Assembly: GCF_034427455.1 (NCBI RefSeq)
Contig: NZ_JAXQNN010000001.1
Coordinates: forward strand, 744,001-808,000
Reading direction: 5' to 3'
From: Jeotgalibacillus haloalkalitolerans
Lineage (GTDB): Bacteria; Bacillota; Bacilli; Bacillales; Jeotgalibacillaceae
Length of the DNA stretch: 64,000 nt
Of this stretch, positions 55,778 through 64,000 are shown piece after piece (position 1 is the first letter of the stretch; every line of letters starts with the position of its first letter). The notes under the pieces were generated by a model. It worked only from the letters and a program-made list of their open reading frames with translations, was not told the DNA's origin and did not search any database. A program made the translations under genes and the position numbers.

Positions 55778-55827
55778 AAAAGCTCCCTTCCCAGGTTATG
55801 CTTAGCTTGGGAAGAAAGCTTTTTAAG
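55778..55827. terminator. Imperfect hairpin, likely terminator
   Basis: AAAGCTCCCTTCCCA and TGGGAAGAAAGCTTTTT pair with small bulges and are followed by T's. It lies between the receiver gene and the truncated kinase; the surrounding 55560-56000 holds no intact gene. Confidence 0.6.
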
Positions 55828-56003
55828 GTGTAGTAGTAAAGAAATTAAACAACCAAGCAAAAGCTTCAGTCAAAAAGATGAAGAATGCAGAATCACAAAA
55901 TGGAAAGAGTTTGATATGCAAAGTATGCCTACAGCTAAGAGGGAGATCCGACGTTGGGAATAATTTATTAGTCAAGATATGTTTTTCATATATTACGTCG
56001 CAA

Positions 56004-56671
56004 TTATCCATAACTTCTAAAAATAATAAATGAAACCTCCGTACCTGCCCCGACCTCACTTTTAATTCTGAGACCTTTGCCAAAAGCTTTCTTTAGTCTT
56101 CTATTGGTATTGGTTATTCCAATTCTATGGGATTCTTCAAATTTCATTGTGTTTAAGTAGTCAACGGTTTCTTTTTTCATCCCAATACCGTCGTCTTTAA
56201 TGGTAATTTTCATATTGTATTGATCTTTCTCAGCTCTGACTTCTATAGTATCGCCTCTAGTTTGCTTTACCACTCCATGTTTTAAAGCATTTTCAACGAT
56301 TGGTTGAATCGTGAGTGTAGGTTGAAAAAATTCACTAATATCCTCATCAATATCCCAAATAATTTTCAACCGCTTGCCAAACCGGACTTTTTCTATAAAT
56401 AAATATGATTCCGTGATAGACAGTTCTTCTTGTAAAGAAGTAAACCGATTTAATGAGCCTGTATCAAATTTGCTTCTTAAGAGATCACTGAAATGTCCTA
56501 TAAGGTGTTGCATTTTAATTGGATCAATATCACTGAGTGCACTGATGGAATTCAGTGTGTTAAAGATAAAGTGCGGCTGAATTTGTGCCTGGAGCCATCT
56601 TGCTTCGAGTGTATCTTCAAGCTGTTTTCTCATTATATATAAGAGCGCCAGTCCGACTCCTAGTGAAACCT
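56004..56671 (-). pseudogene. Truncated LytS/YehU-type sensor histidine kinase, 5' end lost
   Basis: Encodes the catalytic end of a LytS-type kinase: His_kinase region with the phospho-His in QPHFIFNTLNSIS and HATPase motifs PIVENALKHGV, KDDGIGM and GITNTNRRLKKAFG. Upstream of the first ATG (56633) the frame stays open with SLGVGLALLYIM, the end of a transmembrane helix, and then runs into a family A repeat at 56672. So sensor, promoter and ribosome site are gone. A similar kinase end lies at 63706. No partner LytTR regulator follows. Confidence 0.7.
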
Positions 56672-56735
56672 GCCTGTCCTAAATACGATTCTGATAATTC
56701 AAGTCAATTGTATAGACGTCACTGAATCACACGCC
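56672..56735. repeat. Family A repeat at the kinase break point (copy 5)
   Basis: GCCTGTCCTAAATACGATTC and AATTCAAGTCAATTGTATA match the family left end; the right end is absent. The homology to kinase coding sequence stops at this border. Confidence 0.6.
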
Positions 56736-56798
56736 TGTTAATTGTTTATAAAGGCATCTTCCATCGCTACTCTGCTGATTAAGCACTATAGTGTTCCG

Positions 56799-56836
56799 TT
56801 TTTGCTCGATAAAATTTTACACTTTTGGTCAATCAA
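56799..56836. repeat. Short dispersed repeat C, copy 2
   Basis: Matches 36960-36997 over 38 bases with three changes or fewer. The gap from here to the helicase gene has no convincing gene. Confidence 0.6.
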
Positions 56837-57161
56837 AATATTCTGATTGTCTGGATAAAACAGTGGTTCAACAAGAAGAATGCAAAATAGGGGAGGGAGT
56901 TGGTTTAACATACGATTATGTAATGATAGAGTTTAAAGTTATAAGCTTTTGGAAAAATCATTTTAAAAATCTTGTTGTGTATCTAAAAAGCTATCGATAA
57001 AATACAATTTAAGTATTAAACTAAGCTGTTTTGCATTATACATACAATATATTATGCACTAAATTGTATAAAACGGTTAAAAAGCGGGATCTTTACGGGG
57101 TGCCAAACGTAAATTTGTATATTGCTTAAGTTTAGGTGACCAGTCATACAAGGAGGTAGCA

Positions 57162-60100
57162 ATGAATAAGATTAATGACATTTTAGATGCATGGATCACG
57201 ATCGAACAACTATCTGAAGGCTCCATTAATAGGAAAGATACGTCTTTAAAGCCATTGAAATCTTTAGATGAGAATTGGCATGGTTATTTTAAAAACTTTT
57301 TAAATAATCAAAAAGAGATACAGGGCATTTCAGACAATTCTTTCAAAAAATCCGGTTTGGTTTTGTATTTAGACATTTTCAATTTTCAGGAAGTCGTTGA
57401 AATATTGAGGAAGAAATACAAGCTTGATAAAACTGATGAAGAAATTAGCAGCTCAGACAAGTTTACGCTCTCAATCTATTTCGATAACGAGTTAAATTTT
57501 ATTTCTGATAAGTTTTTTTATACAATGAGCGGATATATTCGTAACCATGGAGATTTAATAGAAGATTTTTATGGATTTGAGGAAACATATAAAGAAGATT
57601 TAAACAGAGAATTCAGTGAAGATTTCAATACAACCATTACAAAACTTTTCGATCAATACAAAGTATCTCATACAAATTTTCGTTACTCATTCGTGAAAAA
57701 CCTGGACAATGGAGATGTTAACTTACATTCCTTTTTCATTGAAGATATGAATAAGGCAAAAGCGATAAATAATAAAAACTTGAATAGATATTTTCAGGGA
57801 TTTTTCGGAGAACGGAAAAATCTTGATGGAAACAAAAAGTCGGAGCACTTTAACCCGAATATTTATGAAGATTGGATCTTACAACCAGAGTGTTATCCAT
57901 TAGGGCGCTTTCCGAGCAATCCGGAGTATGCGCTATCATTTATGCAACAAACAGCGGTAAATTTGGCTTTAAATGATGCCAATACTCTTCGAAGTGTTAA
58001 TGGTCCACCGGGAACAGGAAAAACAACATTGTTGAAAGATATATTTGCTGATTTAGTTGTCCAGCAGGCAGTTGAAATCTCACAACTTTCAGACAAGAGT
58101 ATAAACCGTGATCTGGTCTATTACAAAGAAAAAGGTAAATTTGGTGCTCTGCCAACTTCCATTTCAAGTAAGAATATCATAGTTGCAAGTTCAAACAATG
58201 GCGCAGTTCAAAACATTGTAACGGAGCTACCTAAGAAAGAGAGTATTGACGCTACTTTTCAAAACTTGCTAATGGAAGCAGATTATTTTAAGGATATCTC
58301 CAATTCTACATTAAGTACTGAAGGTTATGGGAAAAGCAGTAAGATGAAAATGGAGCCTTTGGAGGAAGAAAACTGGGGGGTCTTTTCACTTGAAGGGGGA
58401 GCTGCAGCCAATATAAATAAATTATTAATGACGATTGAATTTATCGACAAACATTTAACTGATGATTATCAACCTAATCCAGCTATATATCAGGAGTTTT
58501 TAAATCTACACCATCAGTTGAAGAAAAAGAGAGCGGAAGTTCAAGAGTACTATTTAAATGCTGCTAAGCTAAAAAAACTAAGAAAACAGCTAAGAGAATA
58601 TACTATTTCTTTTGAACGAGAAGCAGAAGAGAAACGAGTGGCTTTAAATATAAGGAAAGAAGAAGAGAATCATAAGTTAATGAGATTAAATAATGAAAAT
58701 TTGAACCTGAAACAAGATCTAACAAATACGGAAATAGAGATGGAGACTATAACAGATGAATACAATCAAGCTTTAAGAGATTATGAAACAATTCAATTAC
58801 AAAAGCCTGGTTTTTTAAGAAGAATATTCAATAGGTCACAGGTTCAAACCTATTTTGACCAGCTTAATGGTGCTAACAACAACTTAAAAGCTCTTACACA
58901 ACAGAAAGTCAAAATACAAAAGCAAGAGAGGAAAATCAATCACAAAATAGAAGTTAATGTATCTAATACCAAAAAGATTGAAAAGATCATTCAAAAATTA
59001 GCAACTGAATTTAGCGCCTGGGAAAAAACTAAAAAAGACAGGATCATTAAATATAAAAATGAAGTGCTTAAATTAGAAAAAAATAAAGTTAAACGGGACA
59101 TAAAAGAAGTTGATTTCTCACTGTCGTATGAGGACTTGCAAAAGTCTAACCCCTGGTTTGAGAAGGATTTTCGTGTGTTGCAGTCTGAGCTGTTTATCGC
59201 CGCTTTAAAGGTTAGAAAGCAATTTCTATTTGAAAACGTAAAAAGTTTGAAAGCGGCAAGAATCATTTGGGGGAAGCAATCTGAATACTTAGAAAGAGAA
59301 AACGGTAATGAATTAGTAACAGAATCATGGCAGTGGTTAAACTTCGCCATTCCAGTTGTTAGTACTACTTTTGCAAGTTTTGGGCGCATGTTTAAAAATC
59401 TTGGTGAAAATTCTATTGGAAATTTGTTTGTCGATGAAGCAGGTCAAGCCCTTCCACAAGCTAGTGTAGGAGCAATATTTAGAAGTAAAAAGGTGTTGGT
59501 AGTAGGCGATCCATCACAAATAAAACCAGTATTAACTTTGGATTCGAACGTGCTATCGCTGATTGGGAGACATCACAACGTAAATGAAAAATTTATTTCA
59601 ACTGATGCTTCTACTCAAACGATTGTAGATGATGCCAGCCAGTATGGATTCCAAAAGAATGAGGACGAGTGGATTGGAATTCCCCTTTGGGTTCACAGAC
59701 GTTCTAACTATCCAATGTTCACTATCGCTAATGAACTATCATATGATGGGTTGATGGTTCAAGGGAAATCAGAAGCTGCTGCGATAGGGAAGTCAAAATG
59801 GTATGATTCAGCCGGGAATGCGAACGACAAGTTTGTTAAGGAACAAGCAGAGTTGTTGAAAAGTTTAATGAAGGAAAAAATTCAGGAAAACCCAAAATTA
59901 ATTGACGACATTTATGTTATATCCCCATTCAGAAATGTAGCTTATAAGCTTGCTAAAACCTTAGATGAAATTAATTTTACAAAACGTGAAAACGGTAAAA
60001 GTACAAATGTAGGAACTGTGCATACTTTTCAAGGAAAAGAAGCAAAGATCGTATATTTTGTTCTTGGGGCTGACTCAAATAGTGCAGGAGCGGCAAGATG

Positions 60101-60248
60101 GGCTGTTTCTGATCCTAATATGATGAACGTTGCAGCTACCAGAGCGAAAGAGGAGTTTTATGTGATCGGAGATAAAGCGTTGTATGCGTCGTTAGGAAGT
60201 AATGTTGCAAACACTACGATTTCTATCATTGAGGACTATAATAGCTGA
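57162..60248 (+). CDS. SF1 (UPF1-like) helicase with coiled-coil insertion
   Basis: A 1028-residue superfamily 1 helicase. Residues 1-260 form an unassigned N-terminal domain. Walker A is GPPGTGKTT (281-289), motif II DEAGQ (758-762), motif III VVGDPSQIKPV (about 780), motif V VHTFQGKEAKIV (about 953) and motif VI NVAATRAKEEFYVIGD (about 990). Between motif I and II lies a long Lys/Glu-rich coiled coil (about 449-615). No nuclease domain is visible. AAGGAGG precedes the ATG. It stands alone among repeats and is AT-rich, as mobile defence genes often are; a role in phage defence or RNA/DNA repair is possible but not shown. Confidence 0.85.
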   Translation: MNKINDILDAWITIEQLSEGSINRKDTSLKPLKSLDENWHGYFKNFLNNQKEIQGISDNSFKKSGLVLYLDIFNFQEVVEILRKKYKLDKTDEEISSSDKFTLSIYFDNELNFISDKFFYTMSGYIRNHGDLIEDFYGFEETYKEDLNREFSEDFNTTITKLFDQYKVSHTNFRYSFVKNLDNGDVNLHSFFIEDMNKAKAINNKNLNRYFQGFFGERKNLDGNKKSEHFNPNIYEDWILQPECYPLGRFPSNPEYALSFMQQTAVNLALNDANTLRSVNGPPGTGKTTLLKDIFADLVVQQAVEISQLSDKSINRDLVYYKEKGKFGALPTSISSKNIIVASSNNGAVQNIVTELPKKESIDATFQNLLMEADYFKDISNSTLSTEGYGKSSKMKMEPLEEENWGVFSLEGGAAANINKLLMTIEFIDKHLTDDYQPNPAIYQEFLNLHHQLKKKRAEVQEYYLNAAKLKKLRKQLREYTISFEREAEEKRVALNIRKEEENHKLMRLNNENLNLKQDLTNTEIEMETITDEYNQALRDYETIQLQKPGFLRRIFNRSQVQTYFDQLNGANNNLKALTQQKVKIQKQERKINHKIEVNVSNTKKIEKIIQKLATEFSAWEKTKKDRIIKYKNEVLKLEKNKVKRDIKEVDFSLSYEDLQKSNPWFEKDFRVLQSELFIAALKVRKQFLFENVKSLKAARIIWGKQSEYLERENGNELVTESWQWLNFAIPVVSTTFASFGRMFKNLGENSIGNLFVDEAGQALPQASVGAIFRSKKVLVVGDPSQIKPVLTLDSNVLSLIGRHHNVNEKFISTDASTQTIVDDASQYGFQKNEDEWIGIPLWVHRRSNYPMFTIANELSYDGLMVQGKSEAAAIGKSKWYDSAGNANDKFVKEQAELLKSLMKEKIQENPKLIDDIYVISPFRNVAYKLAKTLDEINFTKRENGKSTNVGTVHTFQGKEAKIVYFVLGADSNSAGAARWAVSDPNMMNVAATRAKEEFYVIGDKALYASLGSNVANTTISIIEDYNS

Positions 60249-60270
60249 TTTTAAAAAATAAACTTAAAAA

Positions 60271-60392
60271 ATCTCCCTGTCCAAAGAACTGATAATTCAA
60301 GTCAATTGTGTAAGTGAAAATCGCAAGTGAGTGATTAAAGCACTTTAGGAAGGCTATGCTGGATCGTTATTTATAAGTGTAACTACAACGAT
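60271..60392. repeat. Family A repeat (copy 6)
   Basis: Left end CTCCCTGTCC, then AATTCAAGTCAATTGTGTAA and the internal GTGAGTGATTAAAGCACTT and GCTGGATCGTTATTTATAAG, which match copy 4 at 36618 through most of its length. Confidence 0.6.
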
Positions 60393-60481
60393 ACAAATAT
60401 ACTTAGCTTTTGCTGCTGGACACGCCCATCGGTTTATAGCACACACGCATTGCTTCAACGGCGACTGCACGTCAGTACAGA

Positions 60482-60528
60482 AGTAAACCGTACCTTATGC
60501 TGGGGAGCACAGGCGGTTTGCTTTTTTT
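60482..60528 (+). terminator. Intrinsic terminator after the helicase gene
   Basis: AGTAAACCG pairs with CGGTTTGCT; inside, TGCT-GGGG-AGCA extends the fold. A run of seven T follows. Confidence 0.75.
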
Positions 60529-60540
60529 GGGGAAAATATC

Positions 60541-60578
60541 TTCCTGTCCTAAACACGATTTTGACAATTCAATTTGAC
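60541..60578. repeat. Family A repeat, left end only (copy 7)
   Basis: TTCCTGTCCTAAACACGATT and TTGACAATTCAATTTGAC follow the family left end, 270 bases after copy 6. The rest of 60579-60860 shows no gene. Confidence 0.55.
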
Positions 60579-60860
60579 GTTCACGTATAGAGTCGTCTCC
60601 ATCTTTCATCATGTAATACTAGCCATGTACAATACGATAAAGGATGGCATCATCCCGAGAAAAAACAACTAATAAAAGAGGCTTTTTTGAGATATGGTCT
60701 TTGCATCTACGAAGAAAAGATTAAAAATGGAAAAACCCAAAAGAAAATTGATTTTAATATATAAGTTGTTAATACTCAAACAAATTAGTTACTAAAACAT
60801 TGAAAGTGACGAAAGTATGGTATTTTAAAACCATGAGTGATAGGGCAGTAACATAACAAT

Positions 60861-61028
60861 CTATTTACGGTGTTTTATTGGTATGACTATCAGGTTAATA
60901 AAACACGAAATAATCAGAACGATATATAGTAGATTTGGTAAATTGAATACTAAGATTAAGATTCCAACAGCTACACAAAAAATCAATAATTGGAGATAAT
61001 CAGCTTCTTTGGTTCTTTGATCTTTCAT
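60861..61028 (-). CDS. Small two-helix membrane protein
   Basis: A 55-residue protein starting at the ATG at 61028, with AAGGAG before it; a reading from 61121 has no ribosome site. After MKDQRTKEADY come two hydrophobic helices (about residues 12-28 and 31-48) and a basic end (KHRK). No family recognised. Confidence 0.6.
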   Translation of the reverse strand: MKDQRTKEADYLQLLIFCVAVGILILVFNLPNLLYIVLIISCFINLIVIPIKHRK

Positions 61029-61627
61029 AACTCTTCTCCTTTTTAACACTGGTTTTGCTGATATAAAATTCAACTGTATTGAACTACTAAAAACATCCTT
61101 GAAGAAAGATATTTTTTTCATTATGTAATTACTTTGTGTTTCTAATTAATTCATTAAATCAATATAAAGTTTCCTCATGAGATGTTAAGTTGCAGTTGTT
61201 CTAACAATTCAATAATAAGAAAAGAGTTCAATCCACATCAATTAATTCTTACGTAAGTCAAATTTATTTTTCATTCCTGTGACATTATTGTAGCGTTATT
61301 TTAAGTTTTAAGGCTTTGCATTATAGCAATCAGTTAATTTTTTGAACTAATTTGTTAATTTGATTTGCTTTACTTCATATGAATTCTCTATTTCAGCTGT
61401 TGGTTCAATAAAATAAAATGATACAGGAATTCTTTTAAAATCGCTCTTATAAATTTCTTTACATCAATAAAAATCTTTTGTTAATCTGTGCTGAATATCA
61501 AATGGTTATAATTATGCTTCTTCTTCATTTTGGAAGTTTTCTCATCAAGTAAACAAGCTTAAAATGATAAGCCTTCTGTAAATATGAAGAAATTCTACAT
61601 GTTTGTGATGAATATTCGAAACTACTG
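61029..61627. other. AT-rich gene-free stretch
   Basis: No frame with credible start signals on either strand. It ends at a good terminator although no gene precedes it, so a small RNA or very short peptide could be encoded near 61440-61620. Confidence 0.4.
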
Positions 61628-61657
61628 AAAAAGCACCTTACGTCGAGGTGCTTTTTT
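61628..61657 (+). terminator. Intrinsic terminator
   Basis: AAAAAGCACCT / AGGTGCTTTTT stem with a seven-base loop and T's. No obvious gene precedes it. Confidence 0.75.
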
Positions 61658-61869
61658 GTATTGTTTTTCACACTAAAAAAGGTTTTTTGATTTAGGGATA
61701 TTTGCTGATATTTCCAGTTGTAAATGCGACTTTCTTTACACAGCATAACTGCTAAGCAGGAAAGTTTTATTCGTCACTAAACGAATAAAAAGAAATTTAT
61801 AAGAACCTGTTCAGTCGGATAGGTGAAAATAGGAAATAAAAATAGTAAAAGTAAAAGGAGGAAATGACC

Positions 61870-62190
61870 ATGCAGACATTTACAATCCGTAACGAAAAAG
61901 GAGAAATCTTTCATGATGTGATTCAACCCGCCGTCTGTTTTTGCAAAACAACTGGAACGCTCTTCAAAATCGATGAGTTGGATATATGCAGTGACTTTGC
62001 GAGAAAAACTACAATACGCTATCTCGCAGCGGCAAAACACGGCATTATTACTGATAAAGAAGCAGAAATGATGATCGGGGATATGACGATTATGGACCTT
62101 CCAAAAGACCAGTTTGAAATCGACAAAGTTTATCAGATCAGGGGCTATGTAAAAAGCTTATATGAAAAAAGCAGAGGAATCGAAACATAA
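61870..62190 (+). CDS. Hypothetical protein
   Basis: A 106-residue soluble protein that I do not recognise. The ATG at 61870 lies eight bases after AAAGGAGG; the ATG at 61864 is too close to that site. It contains the pair CFCK near residue 24 and otherwise mixed charged and hydrophobic residues, so it is likely a small globular cytosolic protein. Confidence 0.7.
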   Translation: MQTFTIRNEKGEIFHDVIQPAVCFCKTTGTLFKIDELDICSDFARKTTIRYLAAAKHGIITDKEAEMMIGDMTIMDLPKDQFEIDKVYQIRGYVKSLYEKSRGIET

Positions 62191-62300
62191 AGTTCACAAA
62201 AAGTCAGTAGTTACTAGGATTTCAAAGGAAATATACTAACAGAGTTACTATTTTCATTAAATTAATTGAAGGATATCAAACCTTGAAAAAGGTGATACCA

Positions 62301-62522
62301 ATGAACAGGAAAATTCAACTGATTTTTGAATCCAGAGCAGAGTATCCGCAACTCGTTGCAAAAGAATTAAATTTACGAGCTAAGAATATTTTCATACATG
62401 AATATCTCTTTCAACCCTATGTAAAAGCATTTACGCCAATTGGAGAATACAGACCCAAATTTAAAATGGATTGGAAATCAAAAAAAGCCTATATCGAAAC
62501 TATTGTCAAAATCAGTGAGTAA
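62301..62522 (+). CDS. Hypothetical protein
   Basis: A 73-residue basic protein (many Lys/Arg, aromatic-rich). The ATG at 62301 lies seven bases after AAGGTG. It has no known domain. A terminator follows directly. Confidence 0.6.
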   Translation: MNRKIQLIFESRAEYPQLVAKELNLRAKNIFIHEYLFQPYVKAFTPIGEYRPKFKMDWKSKKAYIETIVKISE

Positions 62523-62529
62523 TGTCAGT

Positions 62530-62560
62530 GAAGCCTTCAAAAAGCATTGAGGGCTTTTCG
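62530..62560 (+). terminator. Intrinsic terminator
   Basis: GAAGCCTTCA / TGAGGGCTTT stem (two G-U pairs, eight-base loop), followed by T, seven bases after the small gene's stop. The gap 62561-62795 has no visible gene. Confidence 0.6.
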
Positions 62561-62811
62561 TAAATCTCAAATATGCAGTCAAAAGATATTATTTATTATT
62601 AATGGTCAATCCTATATTTAATTCCCTTCTAAACCATATCTGTGTGATTGCTGAACGAGACCTCTTTATCCTCACATCTGCCTGGCTGAACCTGTTAAAA
62701 TTGTCTGATCATTTTTCGGAGTTTTGGGAAGAAGCAAGTGTACTGATTAAACGATCCTGAGCTAAATATGAACCATGAAATGAACGTGAATTATGAATGG
62801 AGGTCATTTAT

Positions 62812-63210
62812 ATGAATAAAGTGAAAAATACTAACTTATTGATAGCAAACTATCAGGGTGCTAAGTCATTTGAAGATTTCCCATACAATGACCTGGCAGA
62901 GTTTGATGAACGACTTTTAGAATATATTTCTCACTTTTTTACTGACAATCATTTTTTGTGTATGGAAAAATCAAGTGAGGTTGTAATGGAAGTAATGTGT
63001 CAGTTTTGTCTGGATGATTATCATAATGGATATGAGATTTGTCAACGTTCTTCCATGATTAAGATAAGTATTGATGAAAACACAGAAAAGAAGCTATCTA
63101 TTTGGAAAGAAATCATGGGGATTTGGAGTGAATTTTCAGAAGGGTACTTTATATTAACCGTTTGCCACAACTGCCAATATTGGTTCGTGGAAGAAAATCC
63201 GAAATTGTGA
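62812..63210 (+). CDS. Hypothetical protein with Cys pairs
   Basis: A 132-residue acidic protein starting at the ATG at 62812, eight bases after GGAGG. Cys pairs in MCQFCLDD (about residue 63) and CHNCQYW (about residue 121) could bind zinc. No family recognised. Confidence 0.65.
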   Translation: MNKVKNTNLLIANYQGAKSFEDFPYNDLAEFDERLLEYISHFFTDNHFLCMEKSSEVVMEVMCQFCLDDYHNGYEICQRSSMIKISIDENTEKKLSIWKEIMGIWSEFSEGYFILTVCHNCQYWFVEENPKL

Positions 63211-63345
63211 TTCATTCTATAACTAATTCCGTCTGCTAAAAATAAAATAGTGTCTTTTCCTCTGTTTGTCAAACTTTTAAATAAGAAACTTTTTCCAATG
63301 AGCATTTTTATAGTTATCCATTTTAGTAAGAAATGAGGTGTATTT

Positions 63346-63483
63346 TTGAAGAAAATTATCTTAACTGTATTAATAGGAACTTTTAAGGCGGGATGTTCAA
63401 TTGAAGCATGGAAGGCGGACCCGGATAAAGAGAAAGTTATGTTTGAATTTAAAAAAGAAGATGATGCTATGAGCGAAGACTAA
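63346..63483 (+). CDS. Short putative lipoprotein
   Basis: A TTG start five bases after GAGGTG encodes 45 residues: KKIILTVLIGTFKAGC, a lipobox-like AGC with an unusual Lys at -3, then a charged tail ending MSED. It may be a degenerate small lipoprotein. Confidence 0.5.
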   Translation: MKKIILTVLIGTFKAGCSIEAWKADPDKEKVMFEFKKEDDAMSED

Positions 63484-63705
63484 TGAATGTTGAAGGTGAA
63501 AATGAACTTTGAATTATCTTATTGATATGTAATTATTATAAATAACAAATCCGCATTAAAATTTGATATGGCATTCTCATAATGGAAGATGATAGTTAAA
63601 ATAGCGAAAGTATATTTAGGCAGGTTTGATGCAGAATAGCGGAAGCGACTATATCATATGTGAAAAACATTCCATAATGATACAATCACCTCCGTCCCCC
63701 TTGTA

Positions 63706-64000
63706 TCACCCGCAATCCTGTAAAACTACAAAAGAAATTTCAGTTCCTTCATCGATATCGCTCTTAATCATTAATCCCGTACTATATGCTTTTTCCAATC
63801 TTTTGTTGGTATTTGTCAGACCGATCCCGAAGGACTCTTCAAATTTCTTTTTGTTGATTTTTTCTATTGTTCTTTTGTCCATTCCAACACCATCATCTTT
63901 GATGATTACCAGCATATTATCGTTGTCTTTTAATGCTTTGATTTCAATCGTCCCACCTTTTGCCCTGTTCATAATGCCGTGTTTGATTGCATTTTCAACA
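63706..64000 (-). CDS. LytS-type sensor histidine kinase, 3' end only (runs out of window)
   Basis: C-terminal HATPase part of a second LytS-type kinase: the frame is open to the window edge and reads VENAIKHGIMNRAKGG, then KDDGVGM and GIGLTNTNKRLEKAYSTG. It is paralogous to the truncated kinase at 56004. Its stop is followed on the minus strand by GGAGGTGATTG and a start-like ATG that closes after eight codons, so a partner regulator gene is absent or broken. Whether the kinase is complete cannot be seen here. Confidence 0.8.
   Translation of the reverse strand, partial: VENAIKHGIMNRAKGGTIEIKALKDNDNMLVIIKDDGVGMDKRTIEKINKKKFEESFGIGLTNTNKRLEKAYSTGLMIKSDIDEGTEISFVVLQDCG

Noticed and set aside
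55823-56083. 86-codon open frame on the minus strand
   Set aside because: It overlaps the kinase end in another frame and has no ribosome site or protein family.
56791-57000. 69-codon open frame
   Set aside because: Its start lies in the dispersed repeat C and there is no ribosome site.
33016-60248. The P-loop/S1 gene and the helicase as one defence system
   Set aside because: They are more than 22 kb apart with unrelated metabolic operons between them, so no common unit can be claimed.
1-64000. CRISPR arrays, tRNA or rRNA genes
   Set aside because: No regularly spaced identical repeats and no cloverleaf or rRNA sequence was seen; the repeats present are few, dispersed and unequal.

Overview
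The window looks like chromosome of a low-GC, Gram-positive member of the Bacillales. It carries a glycerol-type wall teichoic acid locus (tagD, tagB, tagG, tagH, tagA, tagO), LCP ligase, ComK and IclR/RpiR regulators, strong AGGAGG-type ribosome sites and many intrinsic terminators. A genus cannot be fixed from the sequence alone.

Layout. 1-6.0 kb: wall teichoic acid genes (glycerophosphotransferases, tagD, tagGH exporter), closed by a terminator. 6.0-12.0 kb: a large secreted SH3-repeat glucosaminidase, then divergent tagA (-) and tagO (+), then a GC-rich repeat between two terminators. 12.0-13.8 kb: an LCP phosphotransferase and an SGNH-like secreted protein. 14.0-30.2 kb: an exopolysaccharide locus with chain-length modulator, tyrosine kinase and PHP phosphatase, then a structured leader (possible EAR/epsC RNA). 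The leader precedes a bacillosamine-type sugar pathway (dehydratase, aminotransferase, initiating transferase, acetyltransferase), glycosyltransferases, a UDP-sugar dehydrogenase, Wzy-like and MurJ-like membrane proteins, and, after a decayed IS transposase, UDP-GlcNAc 2-epimerase. The glycosyltransferase to flippase part is markedly AT-richer than its flanks.

30.4-38.2 kb is accessory: comK copy 1, an unknown membrane protein, a lone P-loop ATPase with an S1 domain, a lipoprotein sugar dehydrogenase, a small gene broken by an amber codon, a lipoprotein, and copies of dispersed intergenic repeats. 38.5-46.2 kb is a catabolic cluster whose SDR, FAD oxidase, FGGY kinase and MFS carrier have the same family make-up as the E. 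coli ygc genes, with an RpiR regulator and a BCCT carrier. 46.2-47.6 kb holds a small sigma factor divergent from comK copy 2. 49.1-54.2 kb is a galactonate operon (IclR regulator, KDG/KDGal kinase, aldolase, DgoD, GntP permease) with a promoter, cre site and operator visible upstream. 55-64 kb is accessory again: a lone receiver protein, two LytS-like kinase ends (one truncated at a repeat, one running out of the window), a 1028-residue SF1 helicase and small unknown genes.

How the parts connect. The 2-epimerase makes UDP-ManNAc, which TagA uses for the teichoic acid linkage unit and which the sugar dehydrogenase could oxidise for the polysaccharide, so wall and capsule synthesis may share this gene. 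The phosphorylation trio probably controls polysaccharide length and output. I see no tRNA, rRNA or CRISPR array. The least explained elements are the dispersed repeat families, the two lone NTPases (33.0 and 57.2 kb), the two-ComK plus sigma arrangement and the ygc-like pathway.
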